A stretch of DNA of 64,000 nt from Dechloromonas sp. A34 (GTDB lineage Bacteria; Pseudomonadota; Gammaproteobacteria; Burkholderiales; Rhodocyclaceae). Shown piece after piece: positions 17,270 through 26,165 of the stretch. Under the pieces are notes generated by a model. That model worked only from the letters and a program-made list of their open reading frames with translations. It was not told the DNA's origin and ran no database searches. Made by a program: the position numbers and the translations under genes. The DNA lies in assembly GCF_026261605.1 (NCBI RefSeq), contig NZ_CP102486.1:2666001-2730000 (forward strand). The letters are read 5' to 3'. The first letter of the stretch is position 1, and the number at the start of each line of letters is the position of its first letter.

Positions 17270-18493
17270 ATGGACACTCAGCGCTTCGCCATCAAGGGCC
17301 GCGTGATCGGCGCGGACGATCCGCAACTGCAGGAGGCGCTCGGCCACGTCTACGACACACCCGAGCGGCCGCGCTGCATGTGCGTGCCGGGCGGCGTGGA
17401 GATGTACGTGGCATTGCACCGACAGTTCGTAGTCAAGCGCATGCCGGATAGTGGCAGCGCCCACCATCCGGGCTGCCCCTCCTACGAGCCGGAGGTCCAG
17501 CAGTCAGGACTGGGGGAACTGGTCGGTGAAGCGGTGCTGGAGTCGGAACCGGGGCGGGTCGAATTGCGGGTGGATTTCCCCTGGACACGGGTGCTGGGGC
17601 GCGGCGTGCCGCGCGGCGAACCCCAGGAGGTGGCGGAGATCGGCGTGCCACGGCGGCAGATGACGTTGCGGGCGTTGATGCATTTCCTGTTCGAGCGCGC
17701 CGGCTTCAACCGCTGGAGCCCGGCGATGGCGGGCAAACGCAACCAGGGCGTCTTGCGCAAGTACCTGCTGGAGGCTGCCGAGGAGATCGTGGTCAAGGGC
17801 GTGCCGCTGGCCGAGCGCCTGTATGTACCCGAACCTTTCAGCGAGAGTGCCAAGGCTGAGGCGGCACAGCGCCGGCGCGAGAAACTGGCGGTGCTGCGCC
17901 CCAAGGACGGGCAGACGCCCCTGGCCATCGTGATCGGCGAGTTCAAGGCCAGCGAGGCGACGAGTCAGGGCTGTCGAGTCTGGATTCGGCACATGCCGGA
18001 TGCCCCACTGCTGATCGCCAGCCGGAGTTGGGAGCGCATCGAGCGGGTGTTCGCTCCGCTGTTCGAGGCGCGCGATGCTGATACCGCCCACCCCGTCCGG
18101 GTAGTCCTGGCCGCGCTGATCCGCGCCCGCCGCGAATACACCTATGAAATCGATGCGGCAAGCCTGATGCTGACGAGCGAGCAGTGGATTCCCATCGAGG
18201 GCGTGCATGAACTGCCCCTGATCGACGCGCTGGTTGCCCAGCACCGCCGCTTCGTCAAACCGCTGCGCTATGACGCTCGGAGTGCGGCGGCTTTTCCGAA
18301 TGCCTTGCTGCTGGATGCCGGACCGGTACCTGTTCCCTTGCACGTCGTCAGCGCTTTCATGGACCCGAAGGAGCGGGCAGCGAAAGAGAAAGCGACTGTA
18401 GCGACCAAACAGGATGCCTGGGTATGGCGGACGGATCAGCCGATGCCGTCCTTGAGAAGTGCGAAGGGTCTCACTGAAGGGGGCGCGGGCTGA
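17270..18493 (+). CDS. DUF1173 family ICE protein
   Basis: A 407-residue protein of the DUF1173 family, found on ICEs and plasmids; function unknown. The hallmark RCMCVPGGVEMYVALH and VVKRMPDSGSAHHPGCPSYEP are at residues 35-75, including the Cys/His set CxC...HHxxC that could bind metal. The C-terminal part NALLLDAGPVPVPLHVVSAF is also typical. The gene seems full length and is coupled to the recombinase-like gene. An IS91-like element begins immediately downstream. Confidence 0.85.
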   Translation: MDTQRFAIKGRVIGADDPQLQEALGHVYDTPERPRCMCVPGGVEMYVALHRQFVVKRMPDSGSAHHPGCPSYEPEVQQSGLGELVGEAVLESEPGRVELRVDFPWTRVLGRGVPRGEPQEVAEIGVPRRQMTLRALMHFLFERAGFNRWSPAMAGKRNQGVLRKYLLEAAEEIVVKGVPLAERLYVPEPFSESAKAEAAQRRREKLAVLRPKDGQTPLAIVIGEFKASEATSQGCRVWIRHMPDAPLLIASRSWERIERVFAPLFEARDADTAHPVRVVLAALIRARREYTYEIDAASLMLTSEQWIPIEGVHELPLIDALVAQHRRFVKPLRYDARSAAAFPNALLLDAGPVPVPLHVVSAFMDPKERAAKEKATVATKQDAWVWRTDQPMPSLRSAKGLTEGGAG

Positions 18494-18711
18494 TATAGAA
18501 GCTGCCGTTGAACCGCTGTCGTCTGCGTGCTAATCGGCCTTGGACTAAACCGCTGGCGCGGTAGGCGCCCGGTTTGACCAGCGGCGGGCGGGGTTCCGGC
18601 TTGGGCAGATTGGCTGGAGGACGGGAGGTCGGGTTCACAGGAAGCTCGGATCGGAGAACGATGGAATTGCTGTTCGCAGCATTTCCCTCAATCTCGAGAA
18701 GGAGCTTTGCC

Positions 18712-19587
18712 ATGACACCGCTACGTCAGCGGATGCTCGAAGACATGGGCATTCGTAATCTTGCCGAGAACACCCAATCCGCCTACCTGCAGCAGATTGC
18801 CGCGTATTCCCGTTACTTCAACCGCTCGCCTGATCAACTCGGGCCGGAAGAGATTCGCACCTACCAACTGTATTTGATGGAGGTCAGAGCGCTGACGCCA
18901 AGCAGCATCTGCGTCGCGATGGGGGCACTTCGCTTCCTCTACAAGGTCACCCTGAAACGCACCTGGGCGGTCGAAGAGATTCCGATGCCCAAACGCCCGC
19001 GCAAGCTCCCTGAGATTCTCAGTCCCGAGGAAGTGAGGCACTTCCTGAACGCGATCACCAATCACAAGCACCGAGCGATTCTCATGACCGCCTATGCGGC
19101 CGGCCTGCGCGTCTCCGAAGCCACCCACCTCAAGGTAACCGACATCGACAGCCAGCGCATGATGCTCCGGGTCGACCAAGGCAAAGGGATGAAGGATCGC
19201 TATGTGATGCTCTCGCCACGGTTGCTGGACGTCCTGCGCACCTACTGGAAATCCGCCCGGCCGACCCGGTGGATGTTTCCGGGCGAGGTGCCCGGTCAGC
19301 CGATCACGCGCGAGGCCGTTGGACTCGCCTGCCAGAAAGCACGCCGTGACTCGGGCATTACCAAGCCGATCACCCCGCACTCGCTGCGTCATGCCTTTGC
19401 TTCCCACCTGCTCGAATCGGGTGCCAATTTGCGTACCATCCAGCTCCTGCTGGGCCATCGTAGCCTGGCCACGACGGCGCGTTACCTGAAAGTCGCGACC
19501 AGTACCGTGTGCGCCACGGCGAGCCCTTTCGATCTGTTGCCCAAGTTTGACCCGCCGCCGACACCGACTCCGCTCATGCATTTCTGA
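18712..19587 (+). CDS. Tyrosine recombinase of the IS91-like element
   Basis: A complete 291-residue integrase-type recombinase. The N-terminal SAM-like core-binding domain (MTPLRQRMLEDMGIRNLAENT) is followed by a catalytic domain with all key residues: AAGLRVSEATHL (Arg I), HSLRHAFASHL (His-x-x-Arg), LLGHRSLATTARYL (His and the Tyr nucleophile). I chose the ATG at 18712 because GAGAAGGAGCTTTGCC precedes it. It is co-oriented with and 9 bp from the transposase, so they are likely co-expressed. Confidence 0.9.
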   Translation: MTPLRQRMLEDMGIRNLAENTQSAYLQQIAAYSRYFNRSPDQLGPEEIRTYQLYLMEVRALTPSSICVAMGALRFLYKVTLKRTWAVEEIPMPKRPRKLPEILSPEEVRHFLNAITNHKHRAILMTAYAAGLRVSEATHLKVTDIDSQRMMLRVDQGKGMKDRYVMLSPRLLDVLRTYWKSARPTRWMFPGEVPGQPITREAVGLACQKARRDSGITKPITPHSLRHAFASHLLESGANLRTIQLLLGHRSLATTARYLKVATSTVCATASPFDLLPKFDPPPTPTPLMHF

Positions 19588-19596
19588 GTTCGGCCC

Positions 19597-20795
19597 TTGC
19601 GTGCCATCGGGCTCGAACTGGCGGACATCTTCCGCCAGGCCGGCCCTGCCTACCGTCAGGAACACGGCGACTCGCTCAGCCGTGGTCAGCGCTGCGTCAT
19701 GAGCGCGATCGAGCGTTGCCGCACGGCCGCGCTCGGCGGCCATGTCGAACAATGTGACGCCTGTGGCCACCAGCGTATCGCCTTCAACAGTTGCCGCAAT
19801 CGGCACTGTCCGAAGTGTCAGTCGCTGGTCCGGGCGCAGTGGCTGGATGACCGGCGGGCAGACCTGATTCCCGTTGAGTATTTCCACGTCGTGTTTACGC
19901 TGCCTGAAGAGATTGCCGCGATCGCCTACCAGAACAAGGTCGTGGTCTATGACCTCCTGTTCCAGGCGACGGCCGAGACCTTGCGGACAATCGCTGCCGA
20001 TCCCAAGCATCTGGGCGCCGAAATCGGCTTCATCGCCCTGCTGCATACCTGGGGCAGAACCTGATGCATCACCCCCATCTGCACTGCGTCGTTCCTGGCG
20101 GCGGCCTGAGTGTCGACGGCGAGCGCTGGATTGCCTGCCGCCCCGGTTTCTTCCTGCCGGTACGGGTGCTCTCGCGGCTCTTCCGTCGTCTGTTTCTGGC
20201 GCGGTTGCAGCGTGCGTTTGACGCTGGCGAGCTTCGCTTCTTCAATCGCCTTGAAGCACTTTCTTCCCCTGCTGCATTTGCCCGGTATCTGGCGCCGGTC
20301 AGGCAAGCCGAGTGGGTGGTTTACGCCAAGCCACCGTTTGGCGGCCCCCAGCAGGTTCTCGAGTATCTTGGCCGTTACACGCACCGGGTGGCGATCGCGA
20401 ACAGTCGTCTGATCGACTTTGCCGATGGCAAAGTGAGCTTTCGCTGGAAGGATTACCGCCACGAATCACAGCAGAAGGTCATGCGTCTCGACACCCACGA
20501 GTTCATCCGTCGCTTTCTGCTGCATGTGCTTCCGAATGGCCTGCAGCGAATTCGGCACTACGGCTTCCTCGCCAACCGTTATCGTGCGGTCAAACTGGCT
20601 CGCTGTCGCGAATTGCTCGCCAAACCCGAACCCGTCATCAGCCTTGCCACGGCGCCAGCCGACTATCGCGACCACTACTTGCTGCTCACCGGCACATCGC
20701 TGCGTGACTGCCCGCAGTGCGGTCGCGGCCACATGGTGTGCATCGAAAGCTTCCCGGCGGGCTCGATGCCCCGTGGACCACCCCGCGATCACTGA
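19597..20795 (+). pseudogene. IS91-family HUH transposase, split by a one-base deletion
   Basis: The N-terminal part (from a TTG at 19597) has the Cys-rich zinc-binding region CDACGHQRIAFNSCRNRHCPKC. The downstream part has the HUH motif HHPHLHCVVPGGG and the tyrosine motif YLGRYTHRVAIAN. The two lie in different frames. At 20051-20058 the sequence reads TGGGGCAGAAC, and adding one C (TGGGGCCAGAAC) restores the expected HTWGQNLMHH reading. The element is therefore inactive as read, unless this is a sequencing error. Confidence 0.88.
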
Positions 20796-21318
20796 TGCAT
20801 GCCATCACACCACGCCGAGTCAATGCACGTTCCATGAGACATTTCGCGAAACGGTGGGAACCCCTGCGCGACACCTGGCCCATTCCAACGTCTTGCCCCC
20901 TGGCGACCCGCCGTTCGCTGATCGAACTGCACAGATCCCCCCAAAATGCCAAGCGTTTGGCCGAAAGACCGACAAACAGGCTTCTTTCGAAGGCGCTTGC
21001 TCAGCGCACGCGCCCTTGGTTGACGCCACCGCCCTGATTCAAACCCCATAGCGCCACCGTCGGCGCGTCGGTTCAGTCCAAAGGGCTTTTTAGCCAACCG
21101 GACGCGGAATAGTCACCGTGCTCCGATCAGATGCCGTGCGCCGCGTCCGCTAGGCTAAAAACCCTCTGCCTTATGTAACCCGCTCGAATATGCGGACTAC
21201 CAAATCGGCATGCTTCTGATGCCTTGCGTAATCAGGCTTTTCGACGATTGATGTAACGGCACACTCGACATTATTTCAGCGACCGACTGAAGTTACGGCT
21301 CCACTTCAGGAGACCGTT
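20796..21318. other. IS91-like right flank with large inverted repeat (21083-21164)
   Basis: No gene seen. Left arm 21083-21107 (GGGCTTTTTAGCC then CCGGACGCGG) pairs with right arm 21141-21164 (CCGCGTCCG then GGCTAAAAACCC) around a ~33-nt loop. This may be the terminal hairpin at the origin or terminus of the IS91-like element, or a strong terminator. Confidence 0.55.
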
Positions 21319-21429
21319 ATGAAAACGACTGCTTCGCACCGGGCCGCGCCGAAGGCTCCACGCTTATCTGCCTCATTCTCGGCAAGCGTCACTGACGATC
21401 CTCGACGACGGCTTCACGTAACGCCGTGA
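21319..21429 (+). other. Possible 36-codon remnant
   Basis: A short frame with a good ribosome site (CAGGAGACCGTT) and ATG, reading MKTTASHRAAPKAPR and ending at 21429. It runs into the truncated ArsR sequence on the other strand, so it is probably a gene start cut off at the same junction. I do not recognise the family. Confidence 0.3.
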
Positions 21430-21591
21430 GGTGAGCACTGGCCAGACGCATGTCGATGACGGCCTGGGTGGCCAGGGGTTCAACGGTTTTTTCGCCTTGG
21501 GCCAGCAGTTCGAGCAGTTCCAGCGGCTTCGAGCTGGGCAGCGGCGGGCGACGTGTTCGTAGAGATAGGACTTGCTGGGCTTGGCTTTCAT
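21395..21591 (-). pseudogene. ArsR-family regulator remnant
   Basis: The minus strand from the ATG at 21591 reads MKAKPSKSYLYEHVARR. After a frame change it continues LELLELLAQGEKTVEPLA, then IDMRLASAHLTALREA, the HTH of ArsR/SmtB repressors, and then stops. An intact protein would have about 20 more residues at the frame break and a C-terminal half. The sequence ends where IS91-flanking DNA begins. It probably once controlled the adjacent transport genes. Confidence 0.65.
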
Positions 21592-21656
21592 GAGAACAAT
21601 CGAACGTGTATTGGATTGATGGTCAAGAAAAGCCATTGTTGAGACCGCTCGCCTGA

Positions 21657-21983
21657 TCAGGCCGCCTTCCAGCCCGCTACGATGATGCCCATGCCGAGAA
21701 GTGCAATCCCGGCCCCCAACCAGTCGAATGCAGACAGTTTCACGCCATCAACCACGCGCAACCAGAGCAGCGCCGTCGCCACATAAACACCGCCGTAAGC
21801 CGCATAGACCCGGCCACTCGCCGCTGGATGCAAGGTGAGTAGCCAGACGAAGACAGCGAGGCTGATGGCCGCTGGCAGCAACAGCCAGGGCGATCCCTCC
21901 TTGCGCAGCCAAAGATATGGCAGAAAGCAGCCAATGATTTCAGCCAGCGCGGTGGCAAAAAACAGCAAACCGGTCTTGATCAT
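21657..21983 (-). CDS. YnfA/UPF0060 family small membrane protein
   Basis: A 108-residue protein with four membrane helices and the UPF0060 signatures [16 protein letters not shown] and [19 protein letters not shown]. The family is distantly like small multidrug resistance proteins; the substrate is unknown. GAGGACGGACA precedes the ATG. It lies 9 bp after the DMT permease gene, in the same direction, forming a two- or three-gene minus-strand operon with cadR. Confidence 0.9.
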   Translation of the reverse strand: MIKTGLLFFATALAEIIGCFLPYLWLRKEGSPWLLLPAAISLAVFVWLLTLHPAASGRVYAAYGGVYVATALLWLRVVDGVKLSAFDWLGAGIALLGMGIIVAGWKAA

Positions 21984-21992
21984 TGTCCGTCC

Positions 21993-23039
21993 TCAGTGCT
22001 TATGCGGATGGTGAGCATCGGGAAAGTGAGCATGGGCATGCTCGATTGGCGCATGCTGGTGACGATGGGTGTGCCGAGTACCGTGCAGAACCGGCAAGGA
22101 ATGCTCGTGATCGTGGTGAGCGTCATTTTTTCCGTGGACATGCTCATGCGTATGCTCAAGCGCTTCGTGCCGGTGTCCATGCTCATGCCGCTCGGACAGG
22201 TGCAGCCAGACACCCACGGCCATCAGCAACCCGGCCGCCAGCAATTGCGGCGTCACCGGTTCGTTGAGCAACAGGATCGCCAGCAACGTTCCGAAGAATG
22301 GCGCAATGGAAAAATAGGCTCCGGTGCGGGCCGTACCCAGATGGCGCAGGGCGATGACAAAGAGCGTGAGGCTGGCGCCATAGCTGGCGAATCCGAGCAG
22401 TGCCGCCAGCACGACCATTTCTGGCGCCGGCCAGGTCGCCCCGGCCAGAAGCGCCAGCGCCAGATTGGTGGTGCCGGCGACCAAGCCCTTGACCATGGCG
22501 ATGAACGAGGCATCAGCCAGTGCGACCTTGCGCGTGAGGTTGTTGTCGATTGCCCAGGCAAAGCAGGCGCCCAGGATCGCCAGCGCGGGCCATGCCCCGG
22601 AGAACTGCGCATCGGATGGCCAACTCAGAACCAGTGCCCCGGCGACGATGGCGAGCATGCCCAGGGCGATACGGCGGTCGAAATTTTCGTGGAAGACGAA
22701 CCAGGCAAGCAGTGCGGTCAGGACGCCTTCGGCGTTCAACAGCAGCGAGGCGCCCGAGGCTGGCATGGCCGACAGGCCGAGCATCAGCAGCACCGGGGCT
22801 ATCATGCCGCCGGCCACAGTGGCGGCGGCCAGCCAGCGCCAATCGCCTCGATCAAGATGCACCTTCGGGCTACGGCGAATCTGGCGCATGAGCCATAGGC
22901 CGATGCCAGAACCGAGATAGAGTAGCGCTGCCAGCAGCCAGGGGCTGACCTCGGCCAGCAAGAGCTTGGATAAAGGGGTGCCGATCCCGAACAATCCGGC
23001 TGCCGTGAGGGCAACTGCAATGCCGGGATGCCAGCGCAT
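21993..23039 (-). CDS. EamA/DMT-family permease with His-rich tail
   Basis: A 348-residue inner-membrane permease with ten predicted helices and two EamA repeats (GIAVALTAAGLFGIGTPLSK; WPALAILGACFAWAIDNN). The last ~65 residues are extremely rich in histidine (HEHGHRHEALEHTHEHVHG), suggesting cytoplasmic or periplasmic divalent metal binding. In a cluster headed by CadR it is a likely metal exporter or metal-responsive transporter, though the substrate is inference. It is 3 bp after cadR. Confidence 0.85.
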   Translation of the reverse strand: MRWHPGIAVALTAAGLFGIGTPLSKLLLAEVSPWLLAALLYLGSGIGLWLMRQIRRSPKVHLDRGDWRWLAAATVAGGMIAPVLLMLGLSAMPASGASLLLNAEGVLTALLAWFVFHENFDRRIALGMLAIVAGALVLSWPSDAQFSGAWPALAILGACFAWAIDNNLTRKVALADASFIAMVKGLVAGTTNLALALLAGATWPAPEMVVLAALLGFASYGASLTLFVIALRHLGTARTGAYFSIAPFFGTLLAILLLNEPVTPQLLAAGLLMAVGVWLHLSERHEHGHRHEALEHTHEHVHGKNDAHHDHEHSLPVLHGTRHTHRHQHAPIEHAHAHFPDAHHPHKH

Positions 23040-23042
23040 CGG

Positions 23043-23528
23043 CTATGCGCCTTGAGAGGCAGAAGAGGCAGCGATTGCTTCTGCCTTGACCGAGATCGAA
23101 AGTGTTTCGCCATGACAGACGCAGGCTTCATGGTGGGCAGCCGCGACCAACTCGTGAAGAATCCCGCAATCCCCAGCAATATGGCTGTGGCCGCAACGAC
23201 CGCGCAATGCGGTGAGTTGCCGCTCTAAAGCCTGCATGCTTTGCAAACGGGCCTGGACACGGGCTAGTTGCGCATCGATCAGTTGGTCGATATCGCGGCA
23301 ATCGCTTTCCGGATGCGCCACAAACGCCAGCAAGCGCTGGATGTCGGCCAGCGAAATATCCAAAGCCCGACAATGACGGATGAAGGCCAGCCGTTCCACG
23401 TGCAAAGGGGCATAGGCACGGTAGCCGTTTGGATGACGGGCCGGCGCCGGTAGCAAACCTGTTTTTTCGTAGTAGCGAATGGTTTCGACATCCACACCAG
23501 TGGCTTGCCCGAGCTCACCAATTCTCAT
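23043..23528 (-). CDS. cadR: MerR-family Cd/Pb/Zn-responsive regulator CadR-like
   Basis: A 161-residue MerR regulator starting MRIGELGQATGVDVETIRYYE. Conserved HTH, YRAY and the long coiled dimer helix are present. Metal-binding cysteines are C77-equivalent (SDCRDIDQLI), C113-equivalent (RGRCGHSH) and a His/Cys-rich tail HHEACVCHGE, as in CadR/ZntR. It should bend the 19-bp-spacer promoter located between it and the divergent CDF gene. The ATG at 23528 is preferred over an in-frame start 24 bp upstream. Confidence 0.9.
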   Translation of the reverse strand: MRIGELGQATGVDVETIRYYEKTGLLPAPARHPNGYRAYAPLHVERLAFIRHCRALDISLADIQRLLAFVAHPESDCRDIDQLIDAQLARVQARLQSMQALERQLTALRGRCGHSHIAGDCGILHELVAAAHHEACVCHGETLSISVKAEAIAASSASQGA

Positions 23529-23580
23529 GATTTGATCTTTCTCGCGGTCCACGCATTTCAGGAAACTTTATTTTACGCGC

Positions 23581-23611
23581 TTGACCTTGTAGCGACTACA
23601 GGGTGTGTAAT
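23581..23611 (+). promoter_or_regulatory. MerR-type promoter/operator for the CDF gene
   Basis: -35 TTGACC (23581-23586) and -10 TGTAAT (23606-23611) are separated by 19 bp, the overlong spacer typical of MerR targets. The spacer carries the dyad ACCTTGTAGCGACTACAGGGT, close to known CadR/ZntR operators. Confidence 0.85.
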
Positions 23612-23641
23612 GCAGGCTACAGATTCAAAGGAACTCTCGCC

Positions 23642-24283
23642 ATGCCTGCTTGCAATTGTCAGACCGCCTGCACCCCGACGACGCCAATCCCGTCCCGCTA
23701 CCGCAAGGCCTTATGGGCTGCGCTGGTGATCAATGCCGCCATGTTTGCCGTTGAAATCATCGGCGGCCTGCAGTCCGGTTCGGTCTCGTTACTGGCCGAT
23801 GCCGTCGATTTCGCCGGCGATGCGGCGAATTACGGAATTTCCTTGGCCGTCCTCGCCATGGGGCTGACTTGGCGAGCCCGTGCCGCGCTGCTCAAGGGCA
23901 TGACCATGGCCGGATTCGGCGTATTTGTGCTGGGCCAGGCCGTCTGGGCCGCCTTCTCGGGCGTTGCGCCCGAACCGTTCACGATGGGGAGCATCGGCTT
24001 GCTGGCCCTGCTGGCCAATGGGCTGGTGGCCCTGATGCTCTATGCTTTCCGCGATGGCGACGCCAATATGCGCTCGGTGTGGTTGTGCAGCCGGAATGAT
24101 GCGATCGGCAATGTTGCGGTGATGTTGGCCGCCGCCGGGGTGTTCGGCACCGGGCTGGGCTGGCCGGATTTCATGGTGGCGGCGATCATGGCCGGACTGG
24201 CGCTATCCTCGGGACTTTCCGTGCTTCGGCAAGCTCGCCAGGAGTTAGCGCAACGTCCCGCAGTGCTGGTCCCTGCTGACTAG
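23642..24283 (+). CDS. Cation diffusion facilitator-like metal transporter
   Basis: A 213-residue membrane protein with a Cys-rich start (MPACNCQTAC) and about six helices. AMFAVEIIGGLQSGSVSLLADAVDFAGD matches the CDF signature with the metal-site Asp residues (ADAVDFAGD), and SRNDAIGNVAVMLAA matches the second metal-site helix. It lacks the usual C-terminal cytoplasmic domain. It is expected to export Zn, Cd or Co using proton exchange. The ATG at 23642 is about 30 bp past the MerR-type -10, so it is directly controlled by CadR. Confidence 0.88.
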   Translation: MPACNCQTACTPTTPIPSRYRKALWAALVINAAMFAVEIIGGLQSGSVSLLADAVDFAGDAANYGISLAVLAMGLTWRARAALLKGMTMAGFGVFVLGQAVWAAFSGVAPEPFTMGSIGLLALLANGLVALMLYAFRDGDANMRSVWLCSRNDAIGNVAVMLAAAGVFGTGLGWPDFMVAAIMAGLALSSGLSVLRQARQELAQRPAVLVPAD

Positions 24284-24393
24284 AGCTTGCATATCTTGCC
24301 AAAACCCTTTCTTCACAGTGCATCCAGGCAGCAGAAGGCCAATCCTCCCCTTCGGGTTGACAGACCAAGTCCGTAGTAATTAAAGTGTTCGAA

Positions 24394-24744
24394 ATGCGAC
24401 GTTTTCTCATCCTCGTTATGCTGTGTCTGCTCCCGCTCCAGGTGACCTGGGCGGCGGTGTCAGACTATTGCGGGCACGAGCAGGGGAAAGCCGCGCAGCA
24501 CTTCGGTCATCACGACCACGATCACAAAGTATTTTCTGAAAAGTCCGACCCGGGCAAGCAGTCCGGGAAACTCGACTTTGGCCATGATCACTGCCATTTG
24601 TCCGGCTTCCTCGGGCTCCTGAATGCGCTAGTTGTTCAGGCCTCGGTGCCGCCCACGCTACCCGCGTTAGGTGGCAACGAACGGATTTATTCCTCTCTCG
24701 CTCTGGATCGACTGGAACGTCCCAACTGGCACTCGCTCGCCTGA
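24394..24744 (+). CDS. czcI: CzcI-like small periplasmic protein
   Basis: A 116-residue secreted protein with signal peptide (FLILVMLCLLPLQVTWA) followed by a His-rich stretch (GHHDHDHK). This matches the CzcI-type proteins at the head of czc operons, thought to modulate metal efflux. The ATG at 24394 is preferred to a GTG at 24385. A second family member lies at 47059-47394, with nearly the same start and His motif. Confidence 0.75.
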   Translation: MRRFLILVMLCLLPLQVTWAAVSDYCGHEQGKAAQHFGHHDHDHKVFSEKSDPGKQSGKLDFGHDHCHLSGFLGLLNALVVQASVPPTLPALGGNERIYSSLALDRLERPNWHSLA

Positions 24745-24840
24745 TACGGCGGGACGGATGCCAGTTCTCAAAATAGCCCGCGCTTTTTAGCCGGCGCTCT
24801 CCGTTTCGCCGAATTTATCCTGTAATTTCCGGAGAATTCG

Positions 24841-26157
24841 ATGCGAAGACGTTTATTGCCGCTGGGGTTGGCGGCGCTGTTATGCAACCCCTCTTTTGCC
24901 CAAACGGTCACCGTCGGACACGACCGTACCGACGAAATCGGTCATTTCGGCGCGCCGCGTGCCGCCGAACCGGCAGCCCCGCTCAGCCTGCAGGCGGCGC
25001 TGGCCCTGGCATTTGGCGCCAGCCCGGAACTGTCGGGTGCCAAACGCGAACTGGCGGCGACCGAAGCCACGATCATTCAGGCGCAAACCCGACCGAATCC
25101 CGAGCTTGCAACACTCATCGAGGATACGCAGAAGGCGACGCGAACCACGACACTGCTGCTGAACCAGCCGATCGAACTGGGTGGCAAGCGCGCCGCCAGA
25201 ATCGAGGCCGCCGAGCGCGGTCGCGATGCCGCATCGGCGGAACTGGAGGTCAAGCGCGCCGAAATTCGTGCCGCCGTAGTGGCGGCATTCTTCGACGTGC
25301 TCATTGCCCAGGAACGTTTGCGCCTGGCGCAGGGCTCGGTTGAACTGGCGCAACGGGCCAGCGGCGCCGCCTCGCGCCGGGTCACCGCCGGCAAGGTGTC
25401 GCCGGTCGAAGAAACCAAGGCACGCGTGGCCGAAGCCGGGGTACGGATAGAATTGACGCTGGCGGTCAGTGAACTGGCGACGGCACGCAAGCGTCTCGCC
25501 GGCATTTGGGGCAACCCGGCCCCTCGTTTTGAGCGCGCCGAAGGTGATCTGGATGCCTTGCCGCCGCTTCCCGCGCTGCCTGATTTGAACGCCCGCCTGG
25601 CCACGTCGCCCAACCTGTTAAGGGCAAAAATCGAGGTTGACCGCCGGCAAGCCCTCGCCGAGATCGAACGCAGCCGGCGTGTTCCGAACGTGACCGTCAG
25701 TCTGGGCGCCAAACGCGATGAACAACTGGACAGAAATCAGGCGATTCTCGGCTTGTCGATTCCTATCCCCGTGTTCGACCGCAATCAGGGCAATCTGCTG
25801 GAAGCGCTGCACCGTACCGACAAGGCGCGGGATGACCTGTCGGCCACCGAAATCCGCCTGTCCAACGAACTGACCCTGGCCTATGAGCGACTGAATACTG
25901 CCCGCGGGGAGACGGAATCGCTACGGCGGGAGATCCTGCCCGGGGCGCAAAGTGCCTACGAGGCCGCGACCAAGGGCTTCGAACTGGGCAAGTTCAGCTT
26001 CCTCGACGTGCTGGATGCCCAGCGCACTTCATTCCAGGCCAAATCCCAGTATCTGCGCGCACTGGCCGAGGCGCATCGGTCGGCAGCCGAGATCGAACGC
26101 ATTCTCGGCGAAGCATCGGCCAGTTCCACCACTGCCCCAGTCGCCGCAAAACCGTAG
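24841..26157 (+). CDS. czcC: CzcC-like outer membrane factor
   Basis: A 438-residue TolC-family outer membrane channel of a heavy-metal RND system. A signal peptide (LPLGLAALLCNPSFA) is followed by two repeated coiled regions; PNPELATLIEDTQ and QPIELGGKRAARIEAAERG are typical of CzcC/CusC. TTCCGGAGAATTCG is the ribosome site. It heads czcC-czcB-(PII-like)-czcA with gaps of 8-14 bp, a single operon. Confidence 0.92.
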   Translation: MRRRLLPLGLAALLCNPSFAQTVTVGHDRTDEIGHFGAPRAAEPAAPLSLQAALALAFGASPELSGAKRELAATEATIIQAQTRPNPELATLIEDTQKATRTTTLLLNQPIELGGKRAARIEAAERGRDAASAELEVKRAEIRAAVVAAFFDVLIAQERLRLAQGSVELAQRASGAASRRVTAGKVSPVEETKARVAEAGVRIELTLAVSELATARKRLAGIWGNPAPRFERAEGDLDALPPLPALPDLNARLATSPNLLRAKIEVDRRQALAEIERSRRVPNVTVSLGAKRDEQLDRNQAILGLSIPIPVFDRNQGNLLEALHRTDKARDDLSATEIRLSNELTLAYERLNTARGETESLRREILPGAQSAYEAATKGFELGKFSFLDVLDAQRTSFQAKSQYLRALAEAHRSAAEIERILGEASASSTTAPVAAKP

Positions 26158-26165
26158 GAACCCCC

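Larger units (their letters stand above)
18494..21168 (+). mobile_element. IS91-like element with accessory tyrosine recombinase (ends approximate)
   Basis: The element holds a tyrosine recombinase gene followed by a HUH transposase with the HHPHLHC motif, the typical gene pair of many IS91-group elements, which move by rolling-circle transposition and lack terminal inverted repeats. The left end is somewhere between the DUF1173 stop and 18711; a hairpin with CCGCTGG/CCAGCGG arms lies near 18550-18585. The right end probably lies close to the large inverted repeat at 21083-21164. Interrupted ArsR sequence begins ~230 bp further. Confidence 0.7.

Noticed and set aside
20045..20070. Programmed frameshift in the IS91 transposase
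   Set aside because: No slippery sequence of the usual type, IS91-group transposases are read in one frame, and similar one-base losses occur in six unrelated genes here.
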